Assembly (NCBI GenBank): GCA_028826165.1
Contig: JAPDFW010000117.1
Span: 112,487-176,486 of the forward strand
DNA length: 64,000 bases
Direction of reading: 5' to 3'
Source: Anaeramoeba ignava
Taxonomy: Eukaryota; Metamonada; Anaeramoebidae
In this document: in pieces, positions 10,672 through 21,149 of the stretch
How the letters are laid out: each line of letters begins with the position of its first letter
Numbering within the stretch: the stretch's first letter is position 1
The notes under the pieces: model-generated
What the model saw: the letters and a program-made list of their open reading frames with translations, nothing else
The model's database searches: none
Told to the model about the DNA's origin: nothing
Program-made: the position numbers and the translations under genes

Positions 10672-12134
10672 TTACCGAAGGAGTAATTTTTTTTGATTCA
10701 ATTGAATTATGAGCTGCAAATGGTTCCTCCTTTTTGAAGGAATAATTTCCCTTTTTTTGTATTTTCTTTTTCTTTTGGCTTTTTGAAATTTCATATCTTT
10801 TTTTATAATTTCATCAATACATCTTTTGCAAAAATTTAATTTTAATTAGAATAATTTTGAACAAGAAATGGAATTTTAATTTTTTTTTTGATTTCAAGCA
10901 AATTTGAAATTTAATTTGATTTTGATTTTGAATTTTAGATTTCCTCAATTTTCGGAACTAATGTAAAGTTTACTTCAATTAATCTTTTGTATCTTTTTAA
11001 TTCCATTTTTTTAAAAAATAAAGAAAAAAATTTTTACTTAATTTAATTTCAATTTTTTTCAATTTTTTTCAATTTGTTTTCAATTTTTGGTTTTTATATT
11101 GATTTGGTTTTATATTACCTAATTGGTTCACCACCTTCTGGACATAAAATATTTTCACTTGGTTTTTTGACTATTGAATCATTTGCTTTTGGAGTTTTTG
11201 ATGGCTTTTTTTTTGAAATTTTTAATTTTAATTTTAATTTTGAATTTTGAATTTTAATTTGAATTTTAATTTGAATTTAATTTTGATTTTTAATTTTAAT
11301 TTTGAATTTTAAATTGAATTTGAATTTAAATTGAATTTTAATTTTGATTTTAATTTTAATTTTAATTTTCATTTTTATTTTAATTTGAATTTAATTTTAA
11401 TTTTATTTTGATTTCATTTTAGAATTTTGAATTTAATTTTGATTTTAATTTTGAATTTTAAATTGAAGTTGAATTTTAATTTTATTTTGAATTTTAATTT
11501 TATTTTGATTTCATTTGAATTTGAATTTGAATTTTGATTTATTTGATTTTAAATTTGAATTTACAACCCAGAAACTTTTAATATCATTTTTGGATTTATC
11601 TTTCAATTGATTATCTTGTTTTCTAATTTCATCAAATTTCTTTTTCTTTTCAATACTTTGTAAATAAACAGGATCATTTTGCAAAATATTTTCTTTAGTT
11701 TGAGGAATTTTATGAAGAGGAACAATAATTTGAGGATTTTTTTGATTTGAATCTTGAAAATTATTAGATTTTCTTTTAGGTAAAGCACTACATTCAGTTT
11801 TATGAAAAGAATAAATTTCCGAATCCAAAGCAGAAAGAATTGATGATTTCTTTTCCAATTCAATTTGTTTTTGTTGTTTTTTCCATTCCTCTATTTGTTT
11901 CTGTTTTTCTTTCTTCTGTGAAAGGAAATATTCAAGAATGCATTTTTTACAAAATAAATGTCCTTTTTGACAACTCATTGGATTAATAACTGGTTGTAAA
12001 CATAAACTGCACATTTCAAACCCTTTTAAACTATGTCCTCCTATTATTTTTTTCCTTGTTCCATAGCTTAATTTCTGTTTTTCTGCATATGTAAAAAATG
12101 CTTTTGCTGTTGCGTTTTGACTGTGTCTACTCAT
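10672..12134 (-). CDS. NOSIP: NOSIP-type E3 ubiquitin ligase, 3' part frameshifted
   Basis: NOSIP proteins are nuclear RING/U-box ligases that also associate with the spliceosome. Exon 1 (12134-11565) starts MSRHSQNATAKAFFTYAEKQ, the family N-terminus. It contains the split U-box first half with CSLCLQPVINP and FCKKCILEYFLSQKKE, and ends SFWV. Exon 2 (11204-11119) continues PSKTPKAND and ENILCPEGGEPIR. Exon 3 starts at 10992 and gives RYKRLIEVNFTLVP. All three junctions keep phase and match human NOSIP order. After that the frame is poor: CKRCIDEIIKKDMKF, then a Gly-Gly-Thr segment and FAAHNSIESKK are each recognisable, but in different frames. Either sequencing indels or true decay affects the last 90 codons. 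The central U-box half (the RYVCAV region) is not recognisable. Confidence 0.8.
11215..11520 (-). repeat. Intronic hexamer repeat in NOSIP
   Basis: TTTTAA, TTTGAA and TTTTGA units fill the first NOSIP intron (11564-11205). No coding signal. Confidence 0.75.
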
Positions 12135-12205
12135 TTAAATTTCTTCAAAAAAAAATGAAAAATGAAAAATGATTTTCAATTTTTTTGTTTTTTATTTTTC
12201 TGGCA

Positions 12206-12345
12206 AATTAAAATCAAAATTAAAATTAAAATCAAAATTAAAATTAAAATTAAAATTAAAATTAAAATTAAAATTAAAATTAAAATTGAAATTATAATTA
12301 AAATTAAAATTAAAATTAAAATTAAAATTAAAATTGAAAAAGAAA
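12206..12345. repeat. AAAATT hexamer array
   Basis: More than twenty tandem AAAATT/AAAATC units between the NOSIP start (12134, minus) and the 3' end of the next ankyrin-BTB gene. Directly left of it, at about 12147-12175, are GAAAAATGAAAAATG units, the minus-strand TCATTTTT element upstream of NOSIP. Confidence 0.8.
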
Positions 12346-12363
12346 ATGAATTGGAATTAAAAA

Positions 12364-12387
12364 GTGGAATTGATTAAAAAATTCCAC
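12364..12387 (-). promoter_or_regulatory. Inverted repeat spanning the stop codon of an ankyrin-BTB gene
   Basis: GTGGAATT at 12364-12371 pairs perfectly with AATTCCAC at 12380-12387 around an 8-nt loop. The loop contains the stop codon (12374-12376), and one arm encodes the Cys-Gly-Ile end of the protein. The same structure is kept at 16954-16977. It could act in 3' end formation, or be chance arising from the recent duplication. Confidence 0.45.
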
Positions 12388-15300
12388 ATTTAATTTTTTC
12401 TTTTTTCTTTCGTTTTTGTTTTGTTTTTTCTTCTTTTTTAATTTCTTCTTTTTTATCAAATTCTTTTTTAATTTCTTCTTTTTTAATTTCTTCTTTTTTA
12501 ATTTCTTCTTTTTTATCAAATTCTTTTTTAATATTAATTTCTGTAAATCCTTCAAGATGTTCTTCTTTCTCTTTTAAAATTAAATCAATTATTGAATTTA
12601 GATTTAATTGATAATAATCTTTTAAATCTAAATATTCTTCATTTGGTATTTGGTTTACTTCAAATTCATCATGATAAAGAAAATAAATTAATTGTTGAAT
12701 TGTTTTAAATGATTTTTTTGAATAATCATGAACTTGATTTGATGTATCTGAAACATTTAATTGAAACATTCCTTTGAATAATTCACTTCTTGTTATTAAT
12801 ATTAATTTATGAACTTTGATTTCTTTTTCTTTAATAATTATTTTGAAATCTTTTGTTTCATTTTCTTGATATAATTTTGATAAATCTTTTATTATTCCTT
12901 TTCTTCCTTTTTCTTTAATCCAATTTGAATCAATTTCAATTTCTTCCGAAAAATTTTGATATTTGTTGTTCTTGAGATTTTTGTTCTTCATTAATTTTTT
13001 GATTTTGATTTTGATTAATAGAAAAATTATTGATTAAATTTTCATGAATTAAATCAAAATTTGGAAATCCTGTATAAATGAAATTAAGAACATTTTTCAA
13101 CTTCAATTTTGGATTTTGTTTTTGCAATTATTGATAAATTTTTGTAAAATTAATTTATTGTTATTAAATCTTGTTAATAATATTAATTGATGAACATTAA
13201 ATTTAAATAAATCATTGCTTTCAATTTGTAAATCTGAAAATTCGTTTGATTTGAATAATTTGTTCATATCTTCATTAATTGAATAAATTTTAAGAATTAA
13301 TTCAATAAATTCATTTGGAATTGTTTGTAAATTATCTAATGTTAAAATATTTGCATTGTTCATTAATAAAAATTGAAATAATTTTAAATTTTTATGTTTG
13401 ATTGATAATGTAAGAATTAATTTCCCATTTTCATCTTTTGAATTTATCATTAAATCATTTTCAATCATTAATTCAATAAAATTAAATAAATCATTTTCTT
13501 TTTTTCTTTGAAAAATATAATCTAAATATGTTTCATTATTATTATTTTGAGCATTGATATCAGCACCATTTTCAATTAATACTTTAATAGATTCGATTGA
13601 ATTATATAAATATTGGGATGCTAAATGTAATGGAGTTTCATTTCTATTTGTTCTTGAATTAACATCTAATCCTTTGGAAATTAAATATTCAATAATTTCA
13701 ACTGATGTTTGATATTTGGATGCAATATGCAAACATGTTTCATTTTGATCTGTTTTTACGTTGATATCTAATCCTTTGGAAATTAAATATTCAATAACTT
13801 CAACTGATGTTTGATATTGACATGCAATATGTAAACATGTTTCATTATATTTTGTTCTTGAATTAACATCTAATCCTTTGGAAATTAAATATTCAATAAC
13901 TTTAACTGATTTTTGATATTTGGATGCAATATGCAAACATGTTTCATTTCTATCTGTTTTGGAATTTATATCAGCTCCTTTGGAAATTAAATATTCAATA
14001 ACTTCAAACGATCTTTGGTATTGACATGCAAAATGTAAAATTGTTTCATTTCTATCTGTTTTAGAATTAATATCAGCTCCTTTGGAAATTAAATATTCAA
14101 TAACTTCAAATGATCGATTTGATTGACATGCAAGATGTAAGCATGTTTTATTTTGATCTATTTTGGAGTTAATATCTAATCCTTTGGAAATTAAATATTC
14201 AATAACTTCAATTGAATTAAATCGGCATGCAAAATGTAAACATGTTTCATTATAATTTGTTTTTGAATTAATATCTACTCCTTTGGAAACTAAATATTCA
14301 ATAACTTCAATTGATCGATTTGATTGGCATGCAAAATGTAAACATGTTTCATTATAATTTGTTTTTGATTTAATATCAGCTCCTTTGGAAACTAAATATT
14401 CAATAATTTCAATTGAATTTTGATAAGAACATGCATAATGTAATGGTGTTTTGTTTTGATTATTTTTAGAATTAATATCAATCCTTTGGAAATTAAATAT
14501 TCAATAACTTCAAATGATCGATTTGATTGGCATGCAAAATGTAAACATGTTTCATTATATTTTGTTTTTGAATTAATATCAGCTCCTTTGGAAATTAAAT
14601 ATTCAATAATTTCAACTGAATTTTGATAAGAACATGCAAAATGTAATGGTGTTTTGTTTTGATTATTTTTTGAGTTAATATCTAATCCTTTGGAAATTAA
14701 ATATTCAATAACTTTAATTGATTTTTGGAATTGACATGCAAAATGTAAGCATGTTTCATTTCTATCTGTTTTTGAATTAATATCAGCTCCTTTGGAAATT
14801 AAATATTCAATAGCTTCAATTGAATTAAATTCACATGCAAAATGTAATGGTACTTCGTTTTGGGTTGTTTTGGAATTAATATCTAATCCTTTGGAAATTA
14901 GATATTTAATAATTTCAAGTGAATTTTGGAGCTTACATGCAAAATGTAAACATGTTTTTTTTTGATTTGTTTTTGAGTTAATATCAGCTCCTTTGGAAAT
15001 TAAATATTCAATAACTTCAATTGAATTAAATTCAAATGCAGAATGTAATGGTGTTTTGTTTTGATCTGTTTTTGAATTAATATCTAATCCTTTGGAAATT
15101 AAATATTTAATAACTTCAAGTGAATTAGATCTACATGCTAAATGTAAACATGTTTCATTATATTTTGTTTTTGAATTAATATCTACTCCTTTCGAAACTA
15201 AATATTTAATAACTTCAACTGGATTTGATTTACAAACTAAATGTAAACATGTTTCATTTTGATCTGTTTTTGAATTGATATCAGCTCCTTTGGAAATTAA

Positions 15301-16866
15301 TAATCTAATAATTTTAAATGTTGAATTTGATTGGCATGCGATAATTAATGGTGTTTGATTCCAATCTGTTTTTGAATTAATATCTAATCCTTTGGAAATT
15401 AAATATTCAATAATTTCAATTGATCGATTTGACTGACAAGCATGATGTAAACATGTTTGATTCCAATCTGTTTTTGAATTAATATCAGCTCCTTTGGAAA
15501 TTAAATATTCAATAACTTCAATTGATCGATTTGATCCACATGCAAGGTGTAAACATGCTTTATTTTGTTTTGTTTTTGAATTAATATTTAATCCTTTGGA
15601 AATTAAATATTCAATAACTTCAATTGATTTATTTGATTGGCATGCAAGATGTAAACATGTTTTATTTTGATTTGTTTTTGAATTAATATTTAATCCTTTG
15701 GAAATTAAATATTCAATAACTTCAATTGAATTTGATTGACATGCATAATGTAAACATGTTTGATTCCATTCTGTTTTTGAATTAATATTAGCTCCTTTAG
15801 AAATTAAATATTCAATAACTTTGATTGAATTATATTGACATGCATAATGTAAACATGTTTCATTATATTTTGTTTTTGAATTAATATTTAATCCTTGAGA
15901 AATTAAATATTCAATAACTTCAATTGAATTATATTTACATGCATAATGTAAACATGTAATATTTTGATCTGTTTTTGTATGAATATCTAATCCTTTGGAA
16001 ATTAAATATTCAATAACTTTAATTGAATTATATTGGCATGCAAGATGTAAACATGTAATATTCCATTTAGTTTTTGATTGAATATTTAATCCTTTGGAAA
16101 TTAAATATTCAATAATTTCAATTAAATTTGTTTTTGGTTTTTTAAGGAAAAGATAATGAATTATTGAATATTCTTTTTGTGTTTTATTATTTAATTCAAT
16201 TCCTTTTGATATTAATAATTTCATGTTTTGAATTGATTGTGTTTTACTTGAATAATGAATTCCTGTTTTGTTTTTTTTTCCTTTTGAATTGATAATGTTT
16301 TTATTATTTTCATTTTCTAAAATCATTTTTAATATTTCATAATTTTCTTCATATTTACAAGCTAAATGGAATATTGTTTCATTTTCAATATTTCTTATTT
16401 TTATATCAGCTCCTTTGGAAATTAATAATTTGATTAATTCTCTTTTTTCTTCTTTTATTTTTTCTTTTTCAATTTCATTTTTAAATTCAATTTCTTTTTC
16501 ATTTTCAATTTCATTTTCATTTTGTTTAATAATTTTATTAATTTGAATTAATAAATAATGAAGAATTGTGTTATTTTCTTTATCTTTAGAATTAATATCA
16601 ATTTTTTTTGAAATTAAATATTCAATAATTTCTTTTTTATTTTCATTTAAAATTGCTAAATGAAGCGAATTTCTTTCAAATTCATCTTTAAAATTTGGTT
16701 CAATTCCTTTTTCAATTAATAATTCAATTATTTTTAATTCACTTTTCTTTTGAATTGCATAATGTAAAAGTTTTTGATCATTTTCTTTTTTCAAATTTAT
16801 TTCAATTTTCTTTAAACTTTCAATATCATTTTCTTCAATAATTTTTAAAATTTTTGGATTATTCAT
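12374..16866 (-). pseudogene. Ankyrin/double-BTB gene, family A copy 1, four frame breaks
   Basis: The ATG at 16866 starts MNNPKILKIIEENDIESLKK, followed by about 35 ankyrin repeats of 33 residues (pattern NSKTxxNETCLHxACQ, then EVIEYLISKG). Two BTB-like domains follow; the second has IKVHKLILITRSELFKGMF. The end is a Lys-rich tail closing in CGIF. Compared with the neighbouring copy at 16964-21101, a T is missing near 14481 and single bases are extra near 13121, 13095 and 12948. The three insertions add up to three, so the C-terminal frame returns. Ankyrin-BTB proteins usually act as CUL3 ubiquitin-ligase adaptors or scaffolds. The breaks may be homopolymer sequencing errors, in which case this is a working gene of about 1,490 residues; otherwise it is a fresh pseudogene. 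Confidence 0.75.
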
Positions 16867-16953
16867 TTTCTTTCTTTTATATTTTAAAAAAAATGAAAAA
16901 TGAAAAATTAAAAATTAAAAAAATTGAAAAAGAAAATGAATTGGAATCAAAAA

Positions 16954-16977
16954 GTGGAATTGATTAAAAAATTCCAC
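16954..16977 (-). promoter_or_regulatory. Inverted repeat spanning the stop codon of the second copy
   Basis: The same 8-bp stem and 8-nt loop as at 12364-12387, with the stop codon of the upstream ankyrin-BTB gene (16964-16966) in the loop. Surrounding bases are also nearly identical because the genes are duplicates. Confidence 0.45.
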
Positions 16978-19900
16978 ATTTAGTTTTTTCTTTTTTCTTT
17001 CGTTTTTGTTTTGTTTTTTCTTTTTTATCAAATTCTTTTTTAATTTCTTCTTTTTTAATATTAATCTCTTCTTTAATATTAATTTCTGTAAATCCTTCAA
17101 GATTTTCTTCTTTCTCTTTTAAAATTAAATCAATTATTGAATTTAGATTTAATTGATAATAATCTTTTAAATCTAAATATTCTTCATTTGGTATTTGATT
17201 TACTTCAAATTCATCATGATAAAGAAAATAAATTAATTGTTGAATTGTTTTAAATGATTTTTTTGAATAATCATGAACTTGATTTGATGTATCTGAAACA
17301 TTTAATTGAAACATTCCTTTGAATAATTCACTTCTTATTATTAATATTAATTTATGAACTTTGATTTCTTTTTCTTTAATAATTATTTTAAATTCTTTTG
17401 TTTCATTTTCTTGATATAATTTTGATAAATCTTTTATTATTCCTTTTCTTCCTTTTTTTTCTTTAATCCAATTTGAATCAATTTCAATTTCTTCCAAAAA
17501 TTTTGATATTTGTTGTTCTTGAGATTTTTGTTCTTCATTAATTTTTTGATTTTGATTTTGATTAATAGAAAAATTATTGATTAAAGTTTCTTGAATTAAA
17601 TCAAAATTTGGAAATCCTGTATAAATGAAATTAAGAACATTTTCAACTTCAATTTTGGATTTTGTTTTGCAATTATTGATAAATTTTTGTAAAATTAATT
17701 TATTGTTATTAAATCTTGTTAATAATATTAATTGATGAACATTAAATTTAAATAAATCATTGCTTTCAATTTGTAAATCTGAAAATTCGTTTGATTTGAA
17801 TAATTTGTTCATATCTTCATTAATTGAATAAATTTTAAGAATTAATTCAATAAATTCATTTGGAATTGTTTGTAAATTATCTAATGTTAAAATATTTGCA
17901 TTGTTCATCAATAAAAATTGAAATAATTTTAAATTTTTATGTTTGATTGATAATGTAAGAATTAATTTCCCATTTTCATCTTTTGAATTTATCATTAAAT
18001 CATTTTCAATCATTAATTCAATAAAATTAAATAAATCATTTTCTTTTTTTCTTTGAAAAATATAATCTAAATATGTTTCATTGCTATTATTTTGAGCATT
18101 AATATCAGCACCATTTTCAATTAATACTTTAATAGATTCGATTGAATTATATAAATATTGGGATGCTAAATGTAATGGAGTTTCATTTCTATTTGTTCTT
18201 GAATTAACATCTAATCCTTTGGAAATTAAATATTCAATAATTTCAACTGATGTTTGATATTGGGATGCAATATGTAAAATTGTTTCATTTCTATCTGTTT
18301 TGGAATTAATATCAGCTCCTTTGGAAATTAAATATTCAATAACTTCAACTGATGTATTTGATTGGCATGCAAAATGTAATGGTATTTTATTCCATTTTGT
18401 TTTTGCGTTAATATCCAATCCTTTGGAAATTAAATATTCAATAACTTCAACTGATCTTTGGTATTGACATGCAAAATGTAAACATGTTTCATTTTGATCT
18501 GTTTTTGAGTTAATATCAGCTCCTTTGGAAATTAAATATTCAACAACTTCAAATGAATTGAATCGACATGCAATATGTAAAAGTGTTTCATTTCTATTTG
18601 TTTTTGAATTAATATCAGCTCCTTTGGAAATTAAATATTCAATAACTTCAACTGATCGATTCGACTGACATGCAAAATGTAAACATGTTTCATTCGATTT
18701 TGTTTTTGATTTAATATCAGCTCCTTTGGAAATTAAATATTCAATAACTTCAACTGAATTTTGATAAGAACATGCATAATGTAATGGTGTTTTGTTTTGA
18801 TCATTTTTTGCGTTAATATCTAATCCTTTGGAAATTAAATATTTAATAATTTCAAGTGAATTAAATTGGCATGAATAATGTAAACATGTTTCATTATATT
18901 TTGTTTTTGAATTAATATCAGCTCCTTTGGAAATTAAATATTCAATAACTTCAATTGATTTTTGGAATTGACATGCAAAATGTAAACATGTTTCATTTTG
19001 ATCTGTTTTTGAATTAATATCAGCTCCTTTGGAAATTAAATATTCAATAGCTTCAATTGAACTAAATTCACATGCAAAATGTAATGGTACTTCGTTTTGG
19101 GTTGTTTTGGAATTAATATCTAATCCTTTGTAAATTAAATATTTAATAATTTCAAGTGATTTTTGGAATTGGCATGCAAAATGTAAACATGTTTTTTTTT
19201 GATTTGCTTTTGAATTAATATTTAATCCTTTGGAAATTAAATATTCAATAACTTCAACTGAATTAAATTCACATGCATAATGTAATGGATTTTTGTTTTG
19301 ATCTGTTTTTGAATTAATATCTAATCCTTTGGAAATTAAATATTCAATAACTTCAAGTGAATTAGATCTACATGCTAAATGTAAACATGTTTCATTATAT
19401 TTTGTTTTTGAATTAATATCTACTCCTTTAGAAATTAAATATTCAATAACTTCAAGTGAATTCGATTTACAAACTAAATGTAAACATGTTTCATTTTGAT
19501 CTGTTTTTGAATTGATATCAGCTCCTTTGGAAATTAATAATCTAATAATTTTAAATGTTGAATTTGATTGGCATGCAATGTGTAATGGTGTTTGATTCCA
19601 ATCTGTTTTTGAATTAATATCTAATCCTTTGGAAATTAAATATTCAATAATTTCAATTGATCGATTTGATCCACATGCAAAATGTAAACATGTTTTATTC
19701 CAATTTGTTTTTGAATTAATATTTAATCCTTTGGAAATTAAATATTCAATAACTTCAATTGATTTATTTCGGCATGCAAGATGTAAACATGTTTCATTCC
19801 AATTTGTTTTTGAATTAATATTTAATCCTTTGGAAATTAAATATTCAATAACTTTAATTGAATTTGATTGACAAGCATAATGTAAACATGTTTCATTTTG

Positions 19901-21101
19901 ATTTGTTTTTGAATTAATATTTAATCCTTTAGAAATTAAATATTCAATAACTTCAATTGAATTTGATTGACATGCATAATGTAGTATATTAGCATTCCAT
20001 TCTGTTTTTGAATTAATATTAGCTCCTTTAGAAATTAAATATTCAATAACTTTGATTGATTTATTTGATTGACATGCATAATGTAAACATGTTTCATTCG
20101 ATTTTGTTTTTGAATTAATATTTAATCCTTTGAGAAATTAAATATTCAATAACTTCAACTGAATTATATTTACATGCATAATGTAAACATGTAATATTTT
20201 GATCTGTTTTTGTATGAATATCTAATCCTTTGGAAATTAAATATTCAATAACTTTAATTGAATTATATTGGCATGCAAGATGTAAACATGTAATATTCCA
20301 TTTAGTTTTTGAATGAATATTTAATCCTTTGGAAATTAAATATTCAATAATTTCAATTAAATTTGTTTTTGGTTTTTTAAGGAAAAGATAATGAATTATT
20401 GAATATTCTTTTTGTGTTTTATTATTTAATTCAATTCCTTTTGATATTAATAATTTCATGTTTTGAATTGATTGTGTTTTACTTGAATAATGAATTCCTG
20501 TTTTGTTTTTTTTTCCTTTTGAATTGATAATATTTTGATTATTTTCATTTTCTAAAATCATTTTTAATATTTCATAATTTTCTTCATATTTACAAGCTAA
20601 ATGGAATATTGTTTCATTTTCAATATTTCTTATTTTTATATCAGCTCCTTTGGAAATTAATAATTTGATTAATTCTCTTTTTTCTTCTTTTATTTTTTCT
20701 TTTTCAATTTCATTTTTAAATTCAATTTCTTTTTCATTTTCAATTTCTTTTTCATTTTGTTTAATAATTTTATTAATTTGAATTAATAAATAATGAAGAA
20801 TTGTGTTATTTTCTTTATCTTTAGAATCAATATCAATTTTTTTTGAAATTAAATATTCAATAATTTCTTTTTTATTTTCATTTAAAATTGCTAAATGAAG
20901 TGAATTTCTTTCAAATTCATCTTTAAAATTTGGTTCAATTCCTTTTTCAATTAATAATTCAATTATTTTTAATTCACTTTTCTTTTGAATTGCATAATGT
21001 AAAAGTTTTTGATCATTTTCTTTTTTCAAATTTATTTCAATTTTCTTTAAACTTTCAATATCATTTTCTTCAATAATTTTTAAAATTTTTGGATTATTCA
21101 T
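16964..21101 (-). CDS. Ankyrin/double-BTB protein, family A copy 2, one frame break
   Basis: About 1,380 residues: an N-terminal cap MNNPKILKIIEENDIESLKK almost identical to copy 1, about 32 ankyrin repeats, a first BTB (EFSDLQIESNDLFKFNVHQL), a second BTB (KVHKLILIIRSELFKGMF with QVHDYSKKSFKTIQQLIYFL), then a polybasic tail and CGIF. An extra T near 20130 shifts the frame once (LISQGLN becomes LISQRIKY and stops). The rest, 20115 to 16964, reads open in the restored frame but lacks Met codons for long stretches. A role as CUL3 adaptor or membrane-attached scaffold is inferred from the domains and the CaaX-like end. It is separated from copy 1 by only 97 bp, with the TCATTTTT element in the gap. 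Confidence 0.82.
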
Positions 21102-21149
21102 TTTCTTTCTTTTATATTTTAAAAAAAATGAAAAATGAAAAATTAAAAA

